From contig NZ_AVCK01000064.1 in assembly GCF_000747155.1 (NCBI RefSeq), forward strand, positions 1 through 62,693: DNA of 62,693 nucleotides. Reading direction: 5' to 3'. The translations under genes and the position numbers were made by a program. Of the stretch, positions 38,402-47,659 are shown piece by piece. The DNA comes from Arenimonas metalli CF5-1 (lineage in GTDB: Bacteria; Pseudomonadota; Gammaproteobacteria; Xanthomonadales; Xanthomonadaceae). How positions within the stretch are numbered: the stretch's first letter is position 1; the number at the start of each line of letters is the position of its first letter. The notes beneath the pieces are model-generated. The model did not search any database, had not been told where the DNA came from, and saw only the letters and a program-made list of their open reading frames with translations.

Positions 38402-38812
38402 TCAGTGGGTGTGGCCGTAGGACAGGCGCAGGTTGACCAGGTGCGCCAGCGCGATCAGCACGCCGCCCACGGTCATCGCCACCGCATGCGGCAGCACCGA
38501 GGCGTGCAGCGGCGGGTACAGCAGCGAGCCCCAGATCAGGGCCAGGCCCGGCGCCACCAGCAGCCAGGCGTGGTAGGCGCGGTGGTTGCGGTAGCCCAGC
38601 ACCAGGCTGGTGATGGCCAGCACCGTGGCCAGCACGCTGAAGCCGATCTCGGCGCCGTGCCAGGCCACCAGGCCCAGGCCCAGCGTCGGGATCAGCGCCA
38701 GCGCGATCGGGATCAGGGCGCAATGCAGGGCGCAGATGAAGGCGCCGATCGCGCCCAGGCGGTCGGCCCAGGGCGGCAGCTGCAGCTTGCGGCGTTTGAC
38801 GATCGCGACCAT
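38402..38812 (-). CDS. MerC-domain membrane protein
   Basis: 136 residues with four hydrophobic segments. The MerC domain is seen in GAFICALHCALIPIALALIPTLGLGL (about 22-47), with the CALHC metal pair, and VAPGLALIWGSLLYP. It ends YGHTH. MerC homologues outside mer operons are often next to zinc transport genes. I chose the ATG at 38812 rather than 38851 (MLYCSNL) because the longer form would start inside the Zur-like box and promoter shared with znuD. Metal export or uptake direction is unknown; position suggests zinc. Confidence 0.83.
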   Translation of the reverse strand: MVAIVKRRKLQLPPWADRLGAIGAFICALHCALIPIALALIPTLGLGLVAWHGAEIGFSVLATVLAITSLVLGYRNHRAYHAWLLVAPGLALIWGSLLYPPLHASVLPHAVAMTVGGVLIALAHLVNLRLSYGHTH

Positions 38813-38837
38813 GGCTTGGGGGCTTGCGCTGAGGTTG

Positions 38838-38857
38838 GAACAATATAACATTGCGGC
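38838..38857. promoter_or_regulatory. Zur-box-like operator in the divergent MerC/znuD promoter
   Basis: The stretch GGAACAATATAACATTGC (38838-38855) resembles the Zur operator GNAATGTTATA-TATAACATTNC: the right half TATAACATTGC fits well and the left half only partly (GNAA---TATA---TTNC symmetry). It overlaps the likely -10 region of both divergent genes, where a repressor would act, and a zur gene lies about 3.4 kb away. Confidence 0.65.
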
Positions 38858-38884
38858 CCGACGCCAATCAACCGGACCCCAGAG

Positions 38885-40957
38885 ATGCCCCGCCACGCTC
38901 CGCTGACCGCCGCCATCCTGCTGGCCCTGCCCCTGTTCGCCCAGGCCGACGAGCGCGCCGACCGCCACCAGCATGAAGACGCCCGCGTGCTGGACGCGGT
39001 CGAAGTCACCGCCTCCCCGCTGCGCAACGCCATCGACGACCTGACCCGTCCGGTCGACGTCCTTCGTGGCGAAGAGCTCGACGCCCGCAAGGCCGGCAAC
39101 CTCGGCGAAACCCTGGAGCGCCAGACCGGCGTGCAGTCCTCCTTCTTCGGCGCCGGTGTCGGCCGCCCGATCATCCGCGGCCAGGACGGCGCCCGCGTGC
39201 AGGTGCTCAGCAGCGGCACCGGCTCGCTCGATGTGTCCACCGTCAGCGTCGACCACGCGGTCACCATCGAGCCCTTCCTGGCCGAGCAGATCGAAGTGCT
39301 CAAGGGCCCGGCCACCCTGCTCTACGGCAGCGGCGCCATCGGCGGCGCGGTGAACGTGGTGGACGGGCGCGTGCCGACCCGCCGCGTCGGCCGCGACGTC
39401 GCCGGCCGCGCCGAGGTCCGCCACGGCAGCGCCGCCGACGAGAACACCGCGATGTTCCGCCTCGACGCCGACGCCGGCCCGTGGACCTTCCACGCCGACG
39501 GCTTCCGCCGCGAGGCCAGCGACGTCCGCATCCCGGGCTTCGCCTACTCGCCGGAGCTGGTGGCCGAGGAAATCGAGGAAGGCGTGTCGCCGGACGAGCT
39601 CGCCCAGGGCCGCCTGCCCAACAGCTCGCTCTCGACCTTGGGCGGTGCCGTCGGCGCCACCTGGTTCGGCGAGCGCAGCTGGCTTGGTGCCTCGGTCAGC
39701 ACCTATCGCACCGACTACGGCATCCCGCCGGGCGCGCATGCGCACGAGGAGGAAGGCGAGGACCACGGCGGCGGGGAGGAGGAAGAAGAGGAAGTCGTGC
39801 GCCTGGACATGCTGCAGGACCGCCTCGACGTGCGCGGCGGCATCCGCGGTATCGGCCCACTGCAGGAGCTGAATTACCGCGTCACCCGCAGCCAGTACGA
39901 GCACACCGAGTTCGAGGGCGAGGAAGTGGGCACGGTGTTCGAGAACCGCGGCACCGAGGCGCGCCTCGAGGCCGTGCAGAACGAAATCAACGGCTGGCGC
40001 GGCGCCTTCGGCCTGCAGTACGGCGACCGCGATTTCTCCGCGATCGGCGACGAGGCCTTCGTGCCGCCGTCGGTGAGCCGCGACCTCGGTGTCTTCGTGG
40101 TGCAGGAGCGCGACTTCGGCGACGTGAAGCTTGAGCTCGGCGCGCGCCACGACCGCGTCAGCATCGACCCGGCCGGCGACCTGCCGACCGTGGACCAGAA
40201 CGCCACCAGCCTCGCCGTCGGCGCGCTCTGGCGCTTCAGCGAGAACATGCACCTGAGCGCCAACCTCGACCGCGCCCAGCGCGCGCCCTCGGCCGAGGAG
40301 CTGTTCTCGGACGGCCCGCACATCGCCACCCAGAGCTACGAGATCGGCGACGCCGGCCTCGACACCGAGACCGCGCTGAGCGGCGAGCTCGGCCTGCACG
40401 TGCACGCCGGCCGCTTCGAGGGCAAGGTCTCGGTGTACCAGTCGCGCTTCGACGACTTCATCTACCTCGCCGACACCGGCCTCGAGCTCGACGAGCTGCC
40501 GGTTCGCGCCTGGGTGCAGGGCGACGCCACCTTCACCGGCTGGGAAGCCGAGGGCCAGGTGGACCTGGTCGAGAACGCGACCGGCCTGTGGACGCTGCGC
40601 GTGTTCGCCGATGCGGTGGACGCCGAGCTCGACGCCGGTGGCAAGCTGCCGCGCATCGCGCCCTCGCGCGTCGGCACCGACCTGTCGTGGACGCGCGGCA
40701 ACTGGCGCGCCCGCGTCGGCGCCATCCGCGTCGCCGACCAGGACGACGTGGCCGCGCTGGAATCGGCGACCGACGGCTACACGCTGTTCGACGCGGGACT
40801 GACCTATCACTGGGACGTCGGCGGCGCCGGCTGGGAAGCCTTCGTCGAAGGCCGCAACCTCGGCGACGAGGAAGCGCGCGCACACACGTCCTACCTCAAG
40901 GACGTCGCGCCGCTGGCGGGTCGCAACATCGCGGTCGGCGTGCGCGTCGACTTCTGA
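38885..40957 (+). CDS. znuD: Zinc-uptake TonB-dependent receptor ZnuD
   Basis: 690-residue outer-membrane receptor. Signal peptide (about 1-21, ending FAQA), TonB box DAVEVTASPL (about 37-46), plug domain (about 50-165) with RPIIRGQDGARVQVLSSGTGSLDVS, and a beta-barrel ending in VGVRVDF with the terminal Phe. An extracellular loop at about 285-303 is rich in His and acidic residues (HAHEEEGEDHGGGEEEEEE), the zinc-capture feature of ZnuD. An N-terminal HQHED also follows the signal. The Zur-like operator in front and zur nearby support induction by zinc shortage. Confidence 0.92.
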   Translation: MPRHAPLTAAILLALPLFAQADERADRHQHEDARVLDAVEVTASPLRNAIDDLTRPVDVLRGEELDARKAGNLGETLERQTGVQSSFFGAGVGRPIIRGQDGARVQVLSSGTGSLDVSTVSVDHAVTIEPFLAEQIEVLKGPATLLYGSGAIGGAVNVVDGRVPTRRVGRDVAGRAEVRHGSAADENTAMFRLDADAGPWTFHADGFRREASDVRIPGFAYSPELVAEEIEEGVSPDELAQGRLPNSSLSTLGGAVGATWFGERSWLGASVSTYRTDYGIPPGAHAHEEEGEDHGGGEEEEEEVVRLDMLQDRLDVRGGIRGIGPLQELNYRVTRSQYEHTEFEGEEVGTVFENRGTEARLEAVQNEINGWRGAFGLQYGDRDFSAIGDEAFVPPSVSRDLGVFVVQERDFGDVKLELGARHDRVSIDPAGDLPTVDQNATSLAVGALWRFSENMHLSANLDRAQRAPSAEELFSDGPHIATQSYEIGDAGLDTETALSGELGLHVHAGRFEGKVSVYQSRFDDFIYLADTGLELDELPVRAWVQGDATFTGWEAEGQVDLVENATGLWTLRVFADAVDAELDAGGKLPRIAPSRVGTDLSWTRGNWRARVGAIRVADQDDVAALESATDGYTLFDAGLTYHWDVGGAGWEAFVEGRNLGDEEARAHTSYLKDVAPLAGRNIAVGVRVDF

Positions 40958-40975
40958 CGCGCGGCGCGGCGGGGG

Positions 40976-42262
40976 CTACTCGTAGTCCTCGCCGTCCTCG
41001 ACGTCCACGGCCTCGGGCCGGTCCTCGGGATCCTCGGCCACGGCTTCGGCCGGCGCGGGGCCCGGCGCGGCGGCTTCCTGCACGGCCTGCTGCTCGCTGG
41101 TCTCGGTGCCCAGGTGGAAGGCGGCGTAGCCGGGCAGCACGGCCTGGTTCTGCGCCATGCCGATCACGCGGCCCGGCACCGGCGCCAGGATGTAGCGCTC
41201 GACGTTGCTGACCGGATCAATCACCTTGCCCAGCCGCTGCCCGGCCAGCACGCGCTGGCCCAGCGACACGTCGCTGATCAGCAGGCCGCCGGAGTTGGCG
41301 CGCACCCAGCGTGAGTCCAGGAAAATCGGCGCCGGCTCGGGCGCTTCCGCCACGACGAGCGGGGCGTCGACGGTGACCAGCTGGCCCGCGCTCGGATCCT
41401 CGCGCATGCCCAGCTTGATCATCAGCCGGTCGATGGCGGCCACGGCCTGCGCGATTTCGGCCGGCTCGAGCCGGGTCGGCGCGCCGGCCTCGAACGTGAC
41501 CGAAGGGATGCCGACCTTGGTGGCGGCGACGCGCAGCATGCCGCGGTTGCCCGGGCTGTGCAGCACCACGGTGGCGCCGAAGCCGCGGGTGAACTCGAGT
41601 ACGTCGGGGTTGGTGAGGTCGGCGCGCACCTGCGGCAGGTTGCTGCGGTCGAACGAACCGGTGTGGAAATCCACCAGCACGTCGCAGTGGCGCACGATGT
41701 CCTGGAAGAAGGCGTTGGCGATGCGCGAGGCGATCGAGCCGCTGCGGCTGCCCGGGAAGTGCCGGTTGAGGTCGCGCCGGTCCGGCAGGTAGCGGCTGCC
41801 GCGCGAGTAGCCGAACACGTTGACGATCGGCACGCCGATCACGGTGCCCGACAGCCGGGTCGGATCGACGCCGTGCGAGAGGCGGCGGACTATCTCGACG
41901 CCGTTGATCTCGTCGCCATGGATGCCAGCCACCAGGCACAGCACGGGGCCGGCCTTGGCGCCGCGGGCGACGATCACCGGGCTGGGGATCTCGGCATTGC
42001 TGATGCCGCCGCCGGGGCGCCATTCCAGCTGCAGGCGCGTGCCCGGCACCACCAGGCGATCGAGCAGGGCCAGCGGCGTCACCAGCTCGGGCGGGGGCGC
42101 CAGCAGCTCCGGCGCCGCGATGCCGACGGGCGGCACCGGCCCCTGCCCGGGCCCGGTGCCCGGCGGATCGATCGGATAGTCCTGCGCCTGCGCGCCGGCC
42201 GCGGCCAGGGCCACGGCGGTCGCCAGCAGGGTGTGGCTCAGGCCGCGGAGCAGTGGGCGCAC
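40976..42262 (-). CDS. Succinylglutamate desuccinylase/aspartoacylase family protein, secreted
   Basis: 428 residues, GTG start. Signal peptide to about residue 26 (ending AGAQAQ). M14-like AstE/AspA fold: zinc ligands H115 and E118 in VAGIHGDEINGVEI, then RDLNRHFPG (about 163) and the third His in VDFHTGSFD (about 199). A C-terminal acidic Glu/Asp/Ala tail follows. The signal peptide sets it apart from cytosolic AstE, so a periplasmic peptide or acyl-amino acid substrate is likely. The start overlaps the end of zur by 25 bases on the same strand, so the genes are coupled. Confidence 0.85.
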   Translation of the reverse strand: MRPLLRGLSHTLLATAVALAAAGAQAQDYPIDPPGTGPGQGPVPPVGIAAPELLAPPPELVTPLALLDRLVVPGTRLQLEWRPGGGISNAEIPSPVIVARGAKAGPVLCLVAGIHGDEINGVEIVRRLSHGVDPTRLSGTVIGVPIVNVFGYSRGSRYLPDRRDLNRHFPGSRSGSIASRIANAFFQDIVRHCDVLVDFHTGSFDRSNLPQVRADLTNPDVLEFTRGFGATVVLHSPGNRGMLRVAATKVGIPSVTFEAGAPTRLEPAEIAQAVAAIDRLMIKLGMREDPSAGQLVTVDAPLVVAEAPEPAPIFLDSRWVRANSGGLLISDVSLGQRVLAGQRLGKVIDPVSNVERYILAPVPGRVIGMAQNQAVLPGYAAFHLGTETSEQQAVQEAAAPGPAPAEAVAEDPEDRPEAVDVEDGEDYE

Positions 42263-42726
42263 AGGCCGTGTACCTCGAGGGTCTGGGCGCGGGGCGAGAA
42301 GCCCATGGCCTTGGCCTGCGCGTCGAGCAGGCGGGTGATGCGCTCGTCCTCGAGCTCGACCGCCGAGTGGCAGCCGTCGCAGATCAGGAAAGGCACCGAA
42401 TGGCGCTCGTGCGGGTGGTGGCAGCCGACGAAGGCGTTCATCGAGGCCAGGCGATGGATGAAGCCCTGCTCGAGCAGGAAGTCCAGCGCCCGGTACACGG
42501 TGGGCGGCGCGCTGGAGCCATTGAGCGCCTTCATCGAATCGAGCAGGTCGTAGGCCTTCACCGGGCGGCCGGCCTCGGCGATCAGGCCCAGCACCTGGGC
42601 GCGCAGCGGCGTCAGGCGGACGCCGCGCTCCTCGCAGGCCTTTTCGACCGCCTGCAGGTAACCGCCGGCATCGTGCACGTGATGCTCGGGGTTGGTGCAG
42701 TCGTGCTCGCGGGCGGTCTTGGGCAT
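42238..42726 (-). CDS. zur: Zinc uptake regulator Zur (Fur family)
   Basis: 162 residues. Winged helix (ERGVRLTPLRAQVLGLIAEAGRPVKAYDLLDSM, about 35-67; PPTVYRALDFLLEQGFIHRL about 75-94) and a C-terminal dimerisation domain with two CxxC pairs (ICDGC about 116-120 and LCAHC about 155-159) for the structural zinc, and the HHPHERH cluster for sensing. The N-terminus is extended (NPEHHVHD). SSAPPTVYRALDFL is typical of Zur rather than Fur. A weak stem CGCGAA (42751-42756)/TTCGCG (42762-42767) lies between gltX and zur. Represses zinc uptake genes when zinc is ample. Confidence 0.92.
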   Translation of the reverse strand: MPKTAREHDCTNPEHHVHDAGGYLQAVEKACEERGVRLTPLRAQVLGLIAEAGRPVKAYDLLDSMKALNGSSAPPTVYRALDFLLEQGFIHRLASMNAFVGCHHPHERHSVPFLICDGCHSAVELEDERITRLLDAQAKAMGFSPRAQTLEVHGLCAHCSAA

Positions 42727-42790
42727 GGCGCTAGGGTGGCCCCTGCCCGGCGCGAAATCAATTCGCGGCGGGTGAAGGCGCGGCCGCGGT

Positions 42791-44191
42791 TCAGGCGGGC
42801 AAACGGGCCAGCGCGGCGTCGATGCGGGCCAGCGCCTCGGCCTGGCCGGCCAGGAACACCGTGTGGTCGATCGACGGGCTGACCTGCGTGCCGGTGATGG
42901 CCACGCGCAGCGGCTGGGCGATCTTGCCCAGGCCGATGCCGAGCGCCGCGGCGGTGGCTTCGAGCGCACCGTGCACGGAAGCCGCCGACCAGTCGGTGAG
43001 CTTGGCCAGTTCGCCGCGCACCGTTTCCAGCGGAACCCTGGCGGCCGCCACCAGGTGCTTGGCCACGGCGGCCTCGTCGTACTGGGTCAGCGGCTGGTAC
43101 CAGACGGCAGCGCGCTCGGCCATTTCCTTCAGCGTCTGCACGCGGTCGCGCAGGGCCACCACCACGTCGGCGGCCTTCGGACCCTTGGACAGGTCGTAGC
43201 CGTGCGCGAGCAGCTGCGGCTCGAAATGCTTCGCGACCTCCGCCGGATCGTCGGTCTTGAGGTAGTGCTGGTTGAGCCAGCCGAGCTTGGCGGGATCGAG
43301 GCGCGAGGCCTTCTGGTTCACGTCTTCGATCGCGAACAGCTGCTTGAGCTCGTCGCGGCTGAAGATCTCCTGGTCGCCGTGCGACCAGCCCAGGCGCGCC
43401 AGGTAGTTGACCAGCGCGTGCGGCAGGTAGCCCTCTTCCTTGTACGACATCACGTTGGCCGCGCCGGACCGCTTGGACAGCTTGGCGCCCTCGGGGTCGA
43501 GGATCATCGGCATGTGCGCGAAGTGCGGCACGGTCGCGCCCAGCGCCTTGTAGATGTTGATCTGGCGCGGGGTGTTGTTGACGTGGTCGTCGCCGCGGAT
43601 GACGTCCGTGATGCCCATGTCCAGGTCATCCACCACCACGGCGAAGTTGTAGGTCGGGTAACCATCGGAGCGGAAGATGACGAGGTCGTCGAGCTCGTCG
43701 TTGCTCCACTCGATGCGGCCCTTGATCTTGTCCTCGAACACCACCGTGCCGCCGATCGGGTTCTTGAAGCGGATCACGCGGTTCGGGTCGTCGCGGAAGG
43801 GTTCGTTCCGGTCGCGGTAGTAGCCGTTGTAGCGGGGCTTGAGGTTCGCGGCCATGGCAGCCTCGCGCATCGCCTCCAGCTCTTCCTTGGTCTCGTAGGC
43901 GTAGTAGGCGGTGCCGGCGGCGACCATCTGCTCGGCCACTTCGCGGTAGCGGTCCAGGCGCGCGGTCTGGAAGACCGGGCCTTCGTCGTACTCCAGGCCC
44001 AGCCAGTCCATCGCCTCGAGGATGGCGTCGATGGCGGCCTGGGTGCTGCGCTCGCGGTCGGTGTCCTCCACGCGCAGGATGAACTGGCCGCCGCGGCGGC
44101 GCGCCTCCAGGTAGCAGTACAGCGCCGTGCGGGCGCCGCCGATGTGCAGGAAACCGGTCGGGCTGGGGGCGAAGCGGGTGCGGCAGGTCAT
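42791..44191 (-). CDS. gltX: Glutamyl-tRNA synthetase
   Basis: 466 residues, class I aminoacyl-tRNA synthetase charging tRNA-Glu. HIGH-type motif reads [19 protein letters not shown] (about 7-25), KMSKS-type KLSKRSG at about 240-246, and the GluRS block [22 protein letters not shown]. The C-terminal anticodon-binding domain is complete, so it is the discriminating or nondiscriminating full-length form. TAAAAT is visible on the minus strand just upstream (44222-44227) as a possible -10. Downstream genes zur and the AstE-like gene lie on the same strand. Confidence 0.97.
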   Translation of the reverse strand: MTCRTRFAPSPTGFLHIGGARTALYCYLEARRRGGQFILRVEDTDRERSTQAAIDAILEAMDWLGLEYDEGPVFQTARLDRYREVAEQMVAAGTAYYAYETKEELEAMREAAMAANLKPRYNGYYRDRNEPFRDDPNRVIRFKNPIGGTVVFEDKIKGRIEWSNDELDDLVIFRSDGYPTYNFAVVVDDLDMGITDVIRGDDHVNNTPRQINIYKALGATVPHFAHMPMILDPEGAKLSKRSGAANVMSYKEEGYLPHALVNYLARLGWSHGDQEIFSRDELKQLFAIEDVNQKASRLDPAKLGWLNQHYLKTDDPAEVAKHFEPQLLAHGYDLSKGPKAADVVVALRDRVQTLKEMAERAAVWYQPLTQYDEAAVAKHLVAAARVPLETVRGELAKLTDWSAASVHGALEATAAALGIGLGKIAQPLRVAITGTQVSPSIDHTVFLAGQAEALARIDAALARLPA

Positions 44192-44546
44192 CGGGCCGGG
44201 CTCGGGATCAAAGGGCCCCGCATTTTACGCCATTTCCCCACCCGCCCCCGCCCCACCCCACCCCTGTGGGAGGGACTTCAGTCCCGATGCCTCCAGGTTT
44301 CTGGTGCCGGGCTCGTCCGTCGCGAAGGTCCGCCGTACGCGAGGTCACTTTCCCGGGGACGCCGTGAATACGTCCATGTAGGCTTTTCGAAAACGTCCAT
44401 GTTTTCGAAACCCCGGGAAAGTGACCTCGCGCACGACGGACCGCGGGCAATCCGGGCCGGGCTGTCCCATCCGCGGAAGCATCGGGACTGAAGTCCCTCC
44501 CACAGGGGTGGGGTACCATGGCGGCGGGTTTTGAACCGGTGTGCCG
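44192..44546. other. Gap holding a large nested palindrome
   Basis: The 355-base space between gltX and the cyclophilin gene is almost filled by the inverted-repeat element at 44255-44514. The remaining 63 bases at the left carry the gltX promoter. I see no gene: short ORFs on both strands run through palindrome arms and mirror each other. Confidence 0.6.
44255..44514. repeat. Nested inverted-repeat element with 36-bp perfect outer arms
   Basis: Outer arms 44255-44290 and 44479-44514 are perfect 36-base inverted copies, including the word GGGACTTCAGTCCCGA. Inside, 44339-44358 and 44411-44430 form a perfect 20-base pair (GCGAGGTCACTTTCCCGGGG and complement), with GTCCGTCG (44315-44322) pairing CGACGGAC (44434-44441). 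The centre has two ACGTCCATG copies and TTTTCGAAA palindromes. Non-coding. The outer word recurs at 59923-59992. Confidence 0.9.
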
Positions 44547-45224
44547 ATGCCTTTCCGCCTTGCCCTGACTTTGTTTCTATCGCTGATGGCCTGCAGCGCG
44601 CAGGCGAGTCCTGCTCTTCCCACGCCGGAGTTCGCGCCGGCACCGCCGCCCGTGCGGGTGCTGTTGGTGACGACGCTGGGCGAGATCACGCTGGAGCTCG
44701 ATGCCGCCGAGGCGCCGAAGACGGTCGAGAACTTCCTCGACTACGCCCGCGACGGCCACTACAACGGCACCGTGTTCCACCGCGTCATCCCGGGGCTGCT
44801 GGTGCAGGCCGGCGCGTTCACGCCCGACCTGCAGCAGAAGCCGAGCCGGGCGCCGGTGCCGCACGAAGGCGGCAACGGGCTGTCGAACCGCCGCGGCACC
44901 GTCGCGGCGGCGCGCGATCGCGGCGTGCTGGATTCGGCGACGTCGCAGTTCTTCTTCAACCTCGTCGACAACCCGAAGCTGGACCAGACCGCGCCGGGCG
45001 ATCCCTACACCGCCGGCTATGCGGTGTTCGGGCGGGTGCTGCAGGGGCTTGAGGTGATCGACCGGATTGCCGCAGTGCCCACCGGGGCCGAGGGCCCGTT
45101 CGCGGCCTGGGTGCCGGTGGTGCCGGTGGTGATCGAACGCGTGCAGGTGCTCGACCCGCTGCCCGCCCGCCCGGCGCCCGCCGACGCGGCCGCGCCGGCC
45201 GACGCGGAAGCCGCGACGCCATGA
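44547..45224 (+). CDS. Secreted cyclophilin-type peptidyl-prolyl isomerase (PpiA-like)
   Basis: 225 residues. Signal peptide [20 protein letters not shown] (about 1-20). Cyclophilin core: [51 protein letters not shown] (about 42-92, described by its ends), with the catalytic Arg in FHRVIPG, then [17 protein letters not shown] and [16 protein letters not shown] Pro/Ala/Asp-rich tail of about 25 residues ends it. ATG 44547 was taken over GTG 44541. The stop overlaps lpxH (ATGA), as the ppiB-lpxH pairing in related bacteria. Confidence 0.92.
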   Translation: MPFRLALTLFLSLMACSAQASPALPTPEFAPAPPPVRVLLVTTLGEITLELDAAEAPKTVENFLDYARDGHYNGTVFHRVIPGLLVQAGAFTPDLQQKPSRAPVPHEGGNGLSNRRGTVAAARDRGVLDSATSQFFFNLVDNPKLDQTAPGDPYTAGYAVFGRVLQGLEVIDRIAAVPTGAEGPFAAWVPVVPVVIERVQVLDPLPARPAPADAAAPADAEAATP

Positions 45225-45949
45225 CCGTGCTCTTCGTTTCCGACCTGCACCTGGATGCCGCGCGCCCGGGCATCACCCGGCTGTTCCTGGACTTCCTGGC
45301 CGGCGAAGCGCGCTCGGCGGAAGCGCTTTACGTGCTGGGCGACCTGTTCGAGGCCTGGGTCGGCGACGACGATCCGGGCGAGCCCGGGGCCTCGGTCTGC
45401 GCGGCGCTCAAGTCGGTGGCCGACAGCGGCGTGCCGGTATTCCTGATGCGCGGCAACCGCGACTTCCTGTACGGCCAGCGCATGGCCGAACGCTGCGGCG
45501 CGACGCTGCTGCCCGACCCCTGCGTGGTGGACCTGCACGGCGTGCCGACCCTGCTGATGCACGGCGACCTGCTTTGCACCGAAGACACCGCCTACCAGGC
45601 CTTCCGCCGCCAGGTGCGCGACCCGGCCTGGCAGGCGAACTTCCTGGCCCAGCCGCTGGCCGCGCGCCAGGCCTTCGCCGCGCAGGCGCGCGCCGCCAGC
45701 CAGCAGCACCAGAAAGGCATGTCGGAAACCATCACCGACGTCACGCCGGACGCCGTGGACGCCGTGATGGCGCGCCACGGCGTGACGCGGCTCATCCATG
45801 GCCACACGCACCGGCCGGCGATCCACGCGCTGGAAATCGCGGGCCGGCGCGCCCAGCGCATCGTGCTCGGCGACTGGTACGACCAGGGCAGCGTGCTGCG
45901 CCTCGACGGCGACGGGCTGCGGCTCGAGGCGCTCGCGCCGGCCAGCTGA
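45221..45949 (+). CDS. lpxH: UDP-2,3-diacylglucosamine diphosphatase
   Basis: 242 residues, calcineurin-like metallophosphatase for the fourth step of lipid A synthesis. Motifs: SDLHLD (7-12), [13 protein letters not shown] (about 39-51), [10 protein letters not shown] (about 74-83, GNRD), [11 protein letters not shown] (about 110), and [10 protein letters not shown] (about 189-198). The overall length and GDLFEAWxGDDD are LpxH-specific. It overlaps the cyclophilin gene. The next gene on the right is convergent. Confidence 0.95.
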   Translation: MTVLFVSDLHLDAARPGITRLFLDFLAGEARSAEALYVLGDLFEAWVGDDDPGEPGASVCAALKSVADSGVPVFLMRGNRDFLYGQRMAERCGATLLPDPCVVDLHGVPTLLMHGDLLCTEDTAYQAFRRQVRDPAWQANFLAQPLAARQAFAAQARAASQQHQKGMSETITDVTPDAVDAVMARHGVTRLIHGHTHRPAIHALEIAGRRAQRIVLGDWYDQGSVLRLDGDGLRLEALAPAS

Positions 45950-45951
45950 GC

Positions 45952-46647
45952 TCAGTCGCGCAGGTGCCGCGCCGGCTGGAAGCCGCCCACCTCGAATTCG
46001 AACACCGGCACCAGCGCGCCCGAACGCGGCAGCTCGATGCGCACGCGCGTGGCTTCGGTCATCGCGGCCAGGAAACGGTCCCGGTCGACGATGAACAGCG
46101 CCGGCCCGGTGCCGGTATCGGCCGGGTCGCCTTCGAAGGACAGCGTTTCGCCGTCGTCGAAACGGATCTTCAGGCGGCACGGCGGCCCGCACTGCAGCGT
46201 CTTCTGCGTCAGCACGAGGTAGGCGCTCTCGCCCCATTCCGGGTGGCGGCGCAGGATCAGCTGGGCGTCGGGAATGGCGAGGCCGCGGCCGGTCTCGGGG
46301 TCCACGGCCACGCGGCTGTACAGGCCGGCCGTGTGCTGGATGCCGCCGGCCGCCGGGTTGGCCTGGTAATCCCAGAGCTGCACCAGCCGGCGGCGCTCGC
46401 GCATGGCCTCGGCCTCCACGCGCACCTGCTCCAGGGTTTCGCGCATGGTCGCCGCGGCCTTCGTCTCGCCGTGGCGCTGGCGCAGCTCGTCGCCGCGGGC
46501 CTCCGCGATCTCGAAGTCGCCGTCGGCGCGCGCGGCCTCGTAGGCGGCCAGCAGCTCGGCGCCCTTGGCCTCGTCGTAGGCCGGATCCACTTCCTGCGGC
46601 TGGCAGGCAGCCAGCAGCAGCACGGCGGGCAGCAGCAGTCGTTTCAT
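45952..46647 (-). CDS. Hypothetical lipoprotein
   Basis: 231 residues with lipobox LLAAC (Cys15) after a short signal peptide. An N-terminal helical, charged region (GDFEIAEARGDELRQRHGETKAAATMRETLEQVRVEAEAMRERRRLVQLWDY, about 42-93) is followed by a beta-rich part with LQCGPPCRLKIRFDDGE (two Cys) and DRDRFLAAMTEATRVRIELP. I do not recognise the family. Its start overlaps the DUF455 gene stop (ATGA), so it is co-translated with that gene. It ends 3 bases from the lpxH stop. Confidence 0.75.
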   Translation of the reverse strand: MKRLLLPAVLLLAACQPQEVDPAYDEAKGAELLAAYEAARADGDFEIAEARGDELRQRHGETKAAATMRETLEQVRVEAEAMRERRRLVQLWDYQANPAAGGIQHTAGLYSRVAVDPETGRGLAIPDAQLILRRHPEWGESAYLVLTQKTLQCGPPCRLKIRFDDGETLSFEGDPADTGTGPALFIVDRDRFLAAMTEATRVRIELPRSGALVPVFEFEVGGFQPARHLRD

Positions 46648-47471
46648 CGCGCGGGCTCCATCGCTTCCAGTTCGCTCATTTCGTAATCATCGAAGCCGGC
46701 GGCGTGCCGCGCCGGCCGGTTGAACGGGCCGCGCAGCGAGCCGCGCGCGGCCTCGCGCACCAGCCGGATGAACTCGCGCCCCGGCGGCAGCCCCTCGCGC
46801 TCGCAGCACCAGTGGAACCAGCGGGTGCCGGCGGCGACGTGCGCCACTTCCTCGCGCAGGATCACTTCGAGCACGTCCGCCGAGGCGTCGTCGCCATTCA
46901 GGCGCAGCCGCGTGATCATGCCGGGCGTCACGTCCAGCCCGCGCGCCTCGAGCACGCGCGGCACCAGCGCCATCCGCCGCAGGCAGCTGTCGGCGGTGGC
47001 CACGGCCATTTCCCACAGCCCGTTGTGCGCCGGGTGGTCGCCGTAGGCCGCGCCCAGCGCGGTGAGCCGCGCGGACAGCATCGCGAAGTGGCGCGCCTCG
47101 TCGTCGGCCACGGCCACCCAATCGGCGTAGAAATCGCGCGGCATCCCGCGGAAGCGGTAAACCGCGTCCCAGGCCAGGTTCACCGCATTGAACTCGATGT
47201 GCGCCACTGCATGCAGGAACGCCGCCCGCCCGGCCACGCTGCCCAGCCCGCGCTGCGGCACTTCCCGCGGCGACACCAGCACCGGCGCGTCCGGCCGCCC
47301 GGGCACCGCGATCACCTCGGCGGCCGGCGCCTCGTCCGGCACCGCCAACTCCCCCGCCCGAAACGCCGCCGCCACCGCATGCGTCATCCGCAGCTTCTCC
47401 CCCGGCTCCCGCGCCATCAGGCAGGCCAGGGCAGCTTCGTGCAGCGATGGCGTGGGCGAGGGACTAGGCAC
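46644..47471 (-). CDS. DUF455 ferritin-like protein
   Basis: 275 residues from a GTG. DUF455 ferritin-like bundle: AFLHAVAHIEFNAVNLAWDAVYRF (about 82-105, with the H/E metal pattern), DFYADWVAVADDEARHFAMLSARL (about 112-135, ExxH) and EVILREEVAHVAAGTRWFHW (about 200-219). The three Glu/His motifs imply a di-iron or Mn centre. No clear Shine-Dalgarno fixes the start; a later Met (MAREPGEK) is the alternative. Function unknown; it leads a coupled pair with the lipoprotein. Confidence 0.85.
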   Translation of the reverse strand: MPSPSPTPSLHEAALACLMAREPGEKLRMTHAVAAAFRAGELAVPDEAPAAEVIAVPGRPDAPVLVSPREVPQRGLGSVAGRAAFLHAVAHIEFNAVNLAWDAVYRFRGMPRDFYADWVAVADDEARHFAMLSARLTALGAAYGDHPAHNGLWEMAVATADSCLRRMALVPRVLEARGLDVTPGMITRLRLNGDDASADVLEVILREEVAHVAAGTRWFHWCCEREGLPPGREFIRLVREAARGSLRGPFNRPARHAAGFDDYEMSELEAMEPAR

Positions 47472-47490
47472 GTTCGGGGACCAGATATCT

Positions 47491-47640
47491 AGACGCGGAT
47501 TAACGCGGATAAACGCGGATCGAGCGAAGGCAGATGTTGCTCATGGCGCACCGTTGCTCCTATCGATTCAAGTCACGGTCGATCGGAATGATCCGGCCTC
47601 GACCCATTCGACCTGCTTTTATCCGCGTTAATCCGCGTCT
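47491..47640. repeat. Intergenic inverted repeat with ACGCGGAT units, copy 2
   Basis: AGACGCGGATTAACGCGGAT plus AAA (47491-47513) is a perfect 23-base inverted copy of 47618-47640. A further ACGCGGAT follows at 47513-47520. The 100-base centre is unrelated to the centre of copy 1 (19671-19810). It lies between the DUF455 gene start and the purF stop. Confidence 0.8.
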
Positions 47641-47659
47641 GAAGAAACAAAAATCCAGC

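Noticed and set aside
44208-44689. Several short frames within the nested palindrome
   Set aside because: Arms are inverted copies, so the peptides repeat (for example VGGTSVP-like words) on both strands; typical of repeats, not genes.
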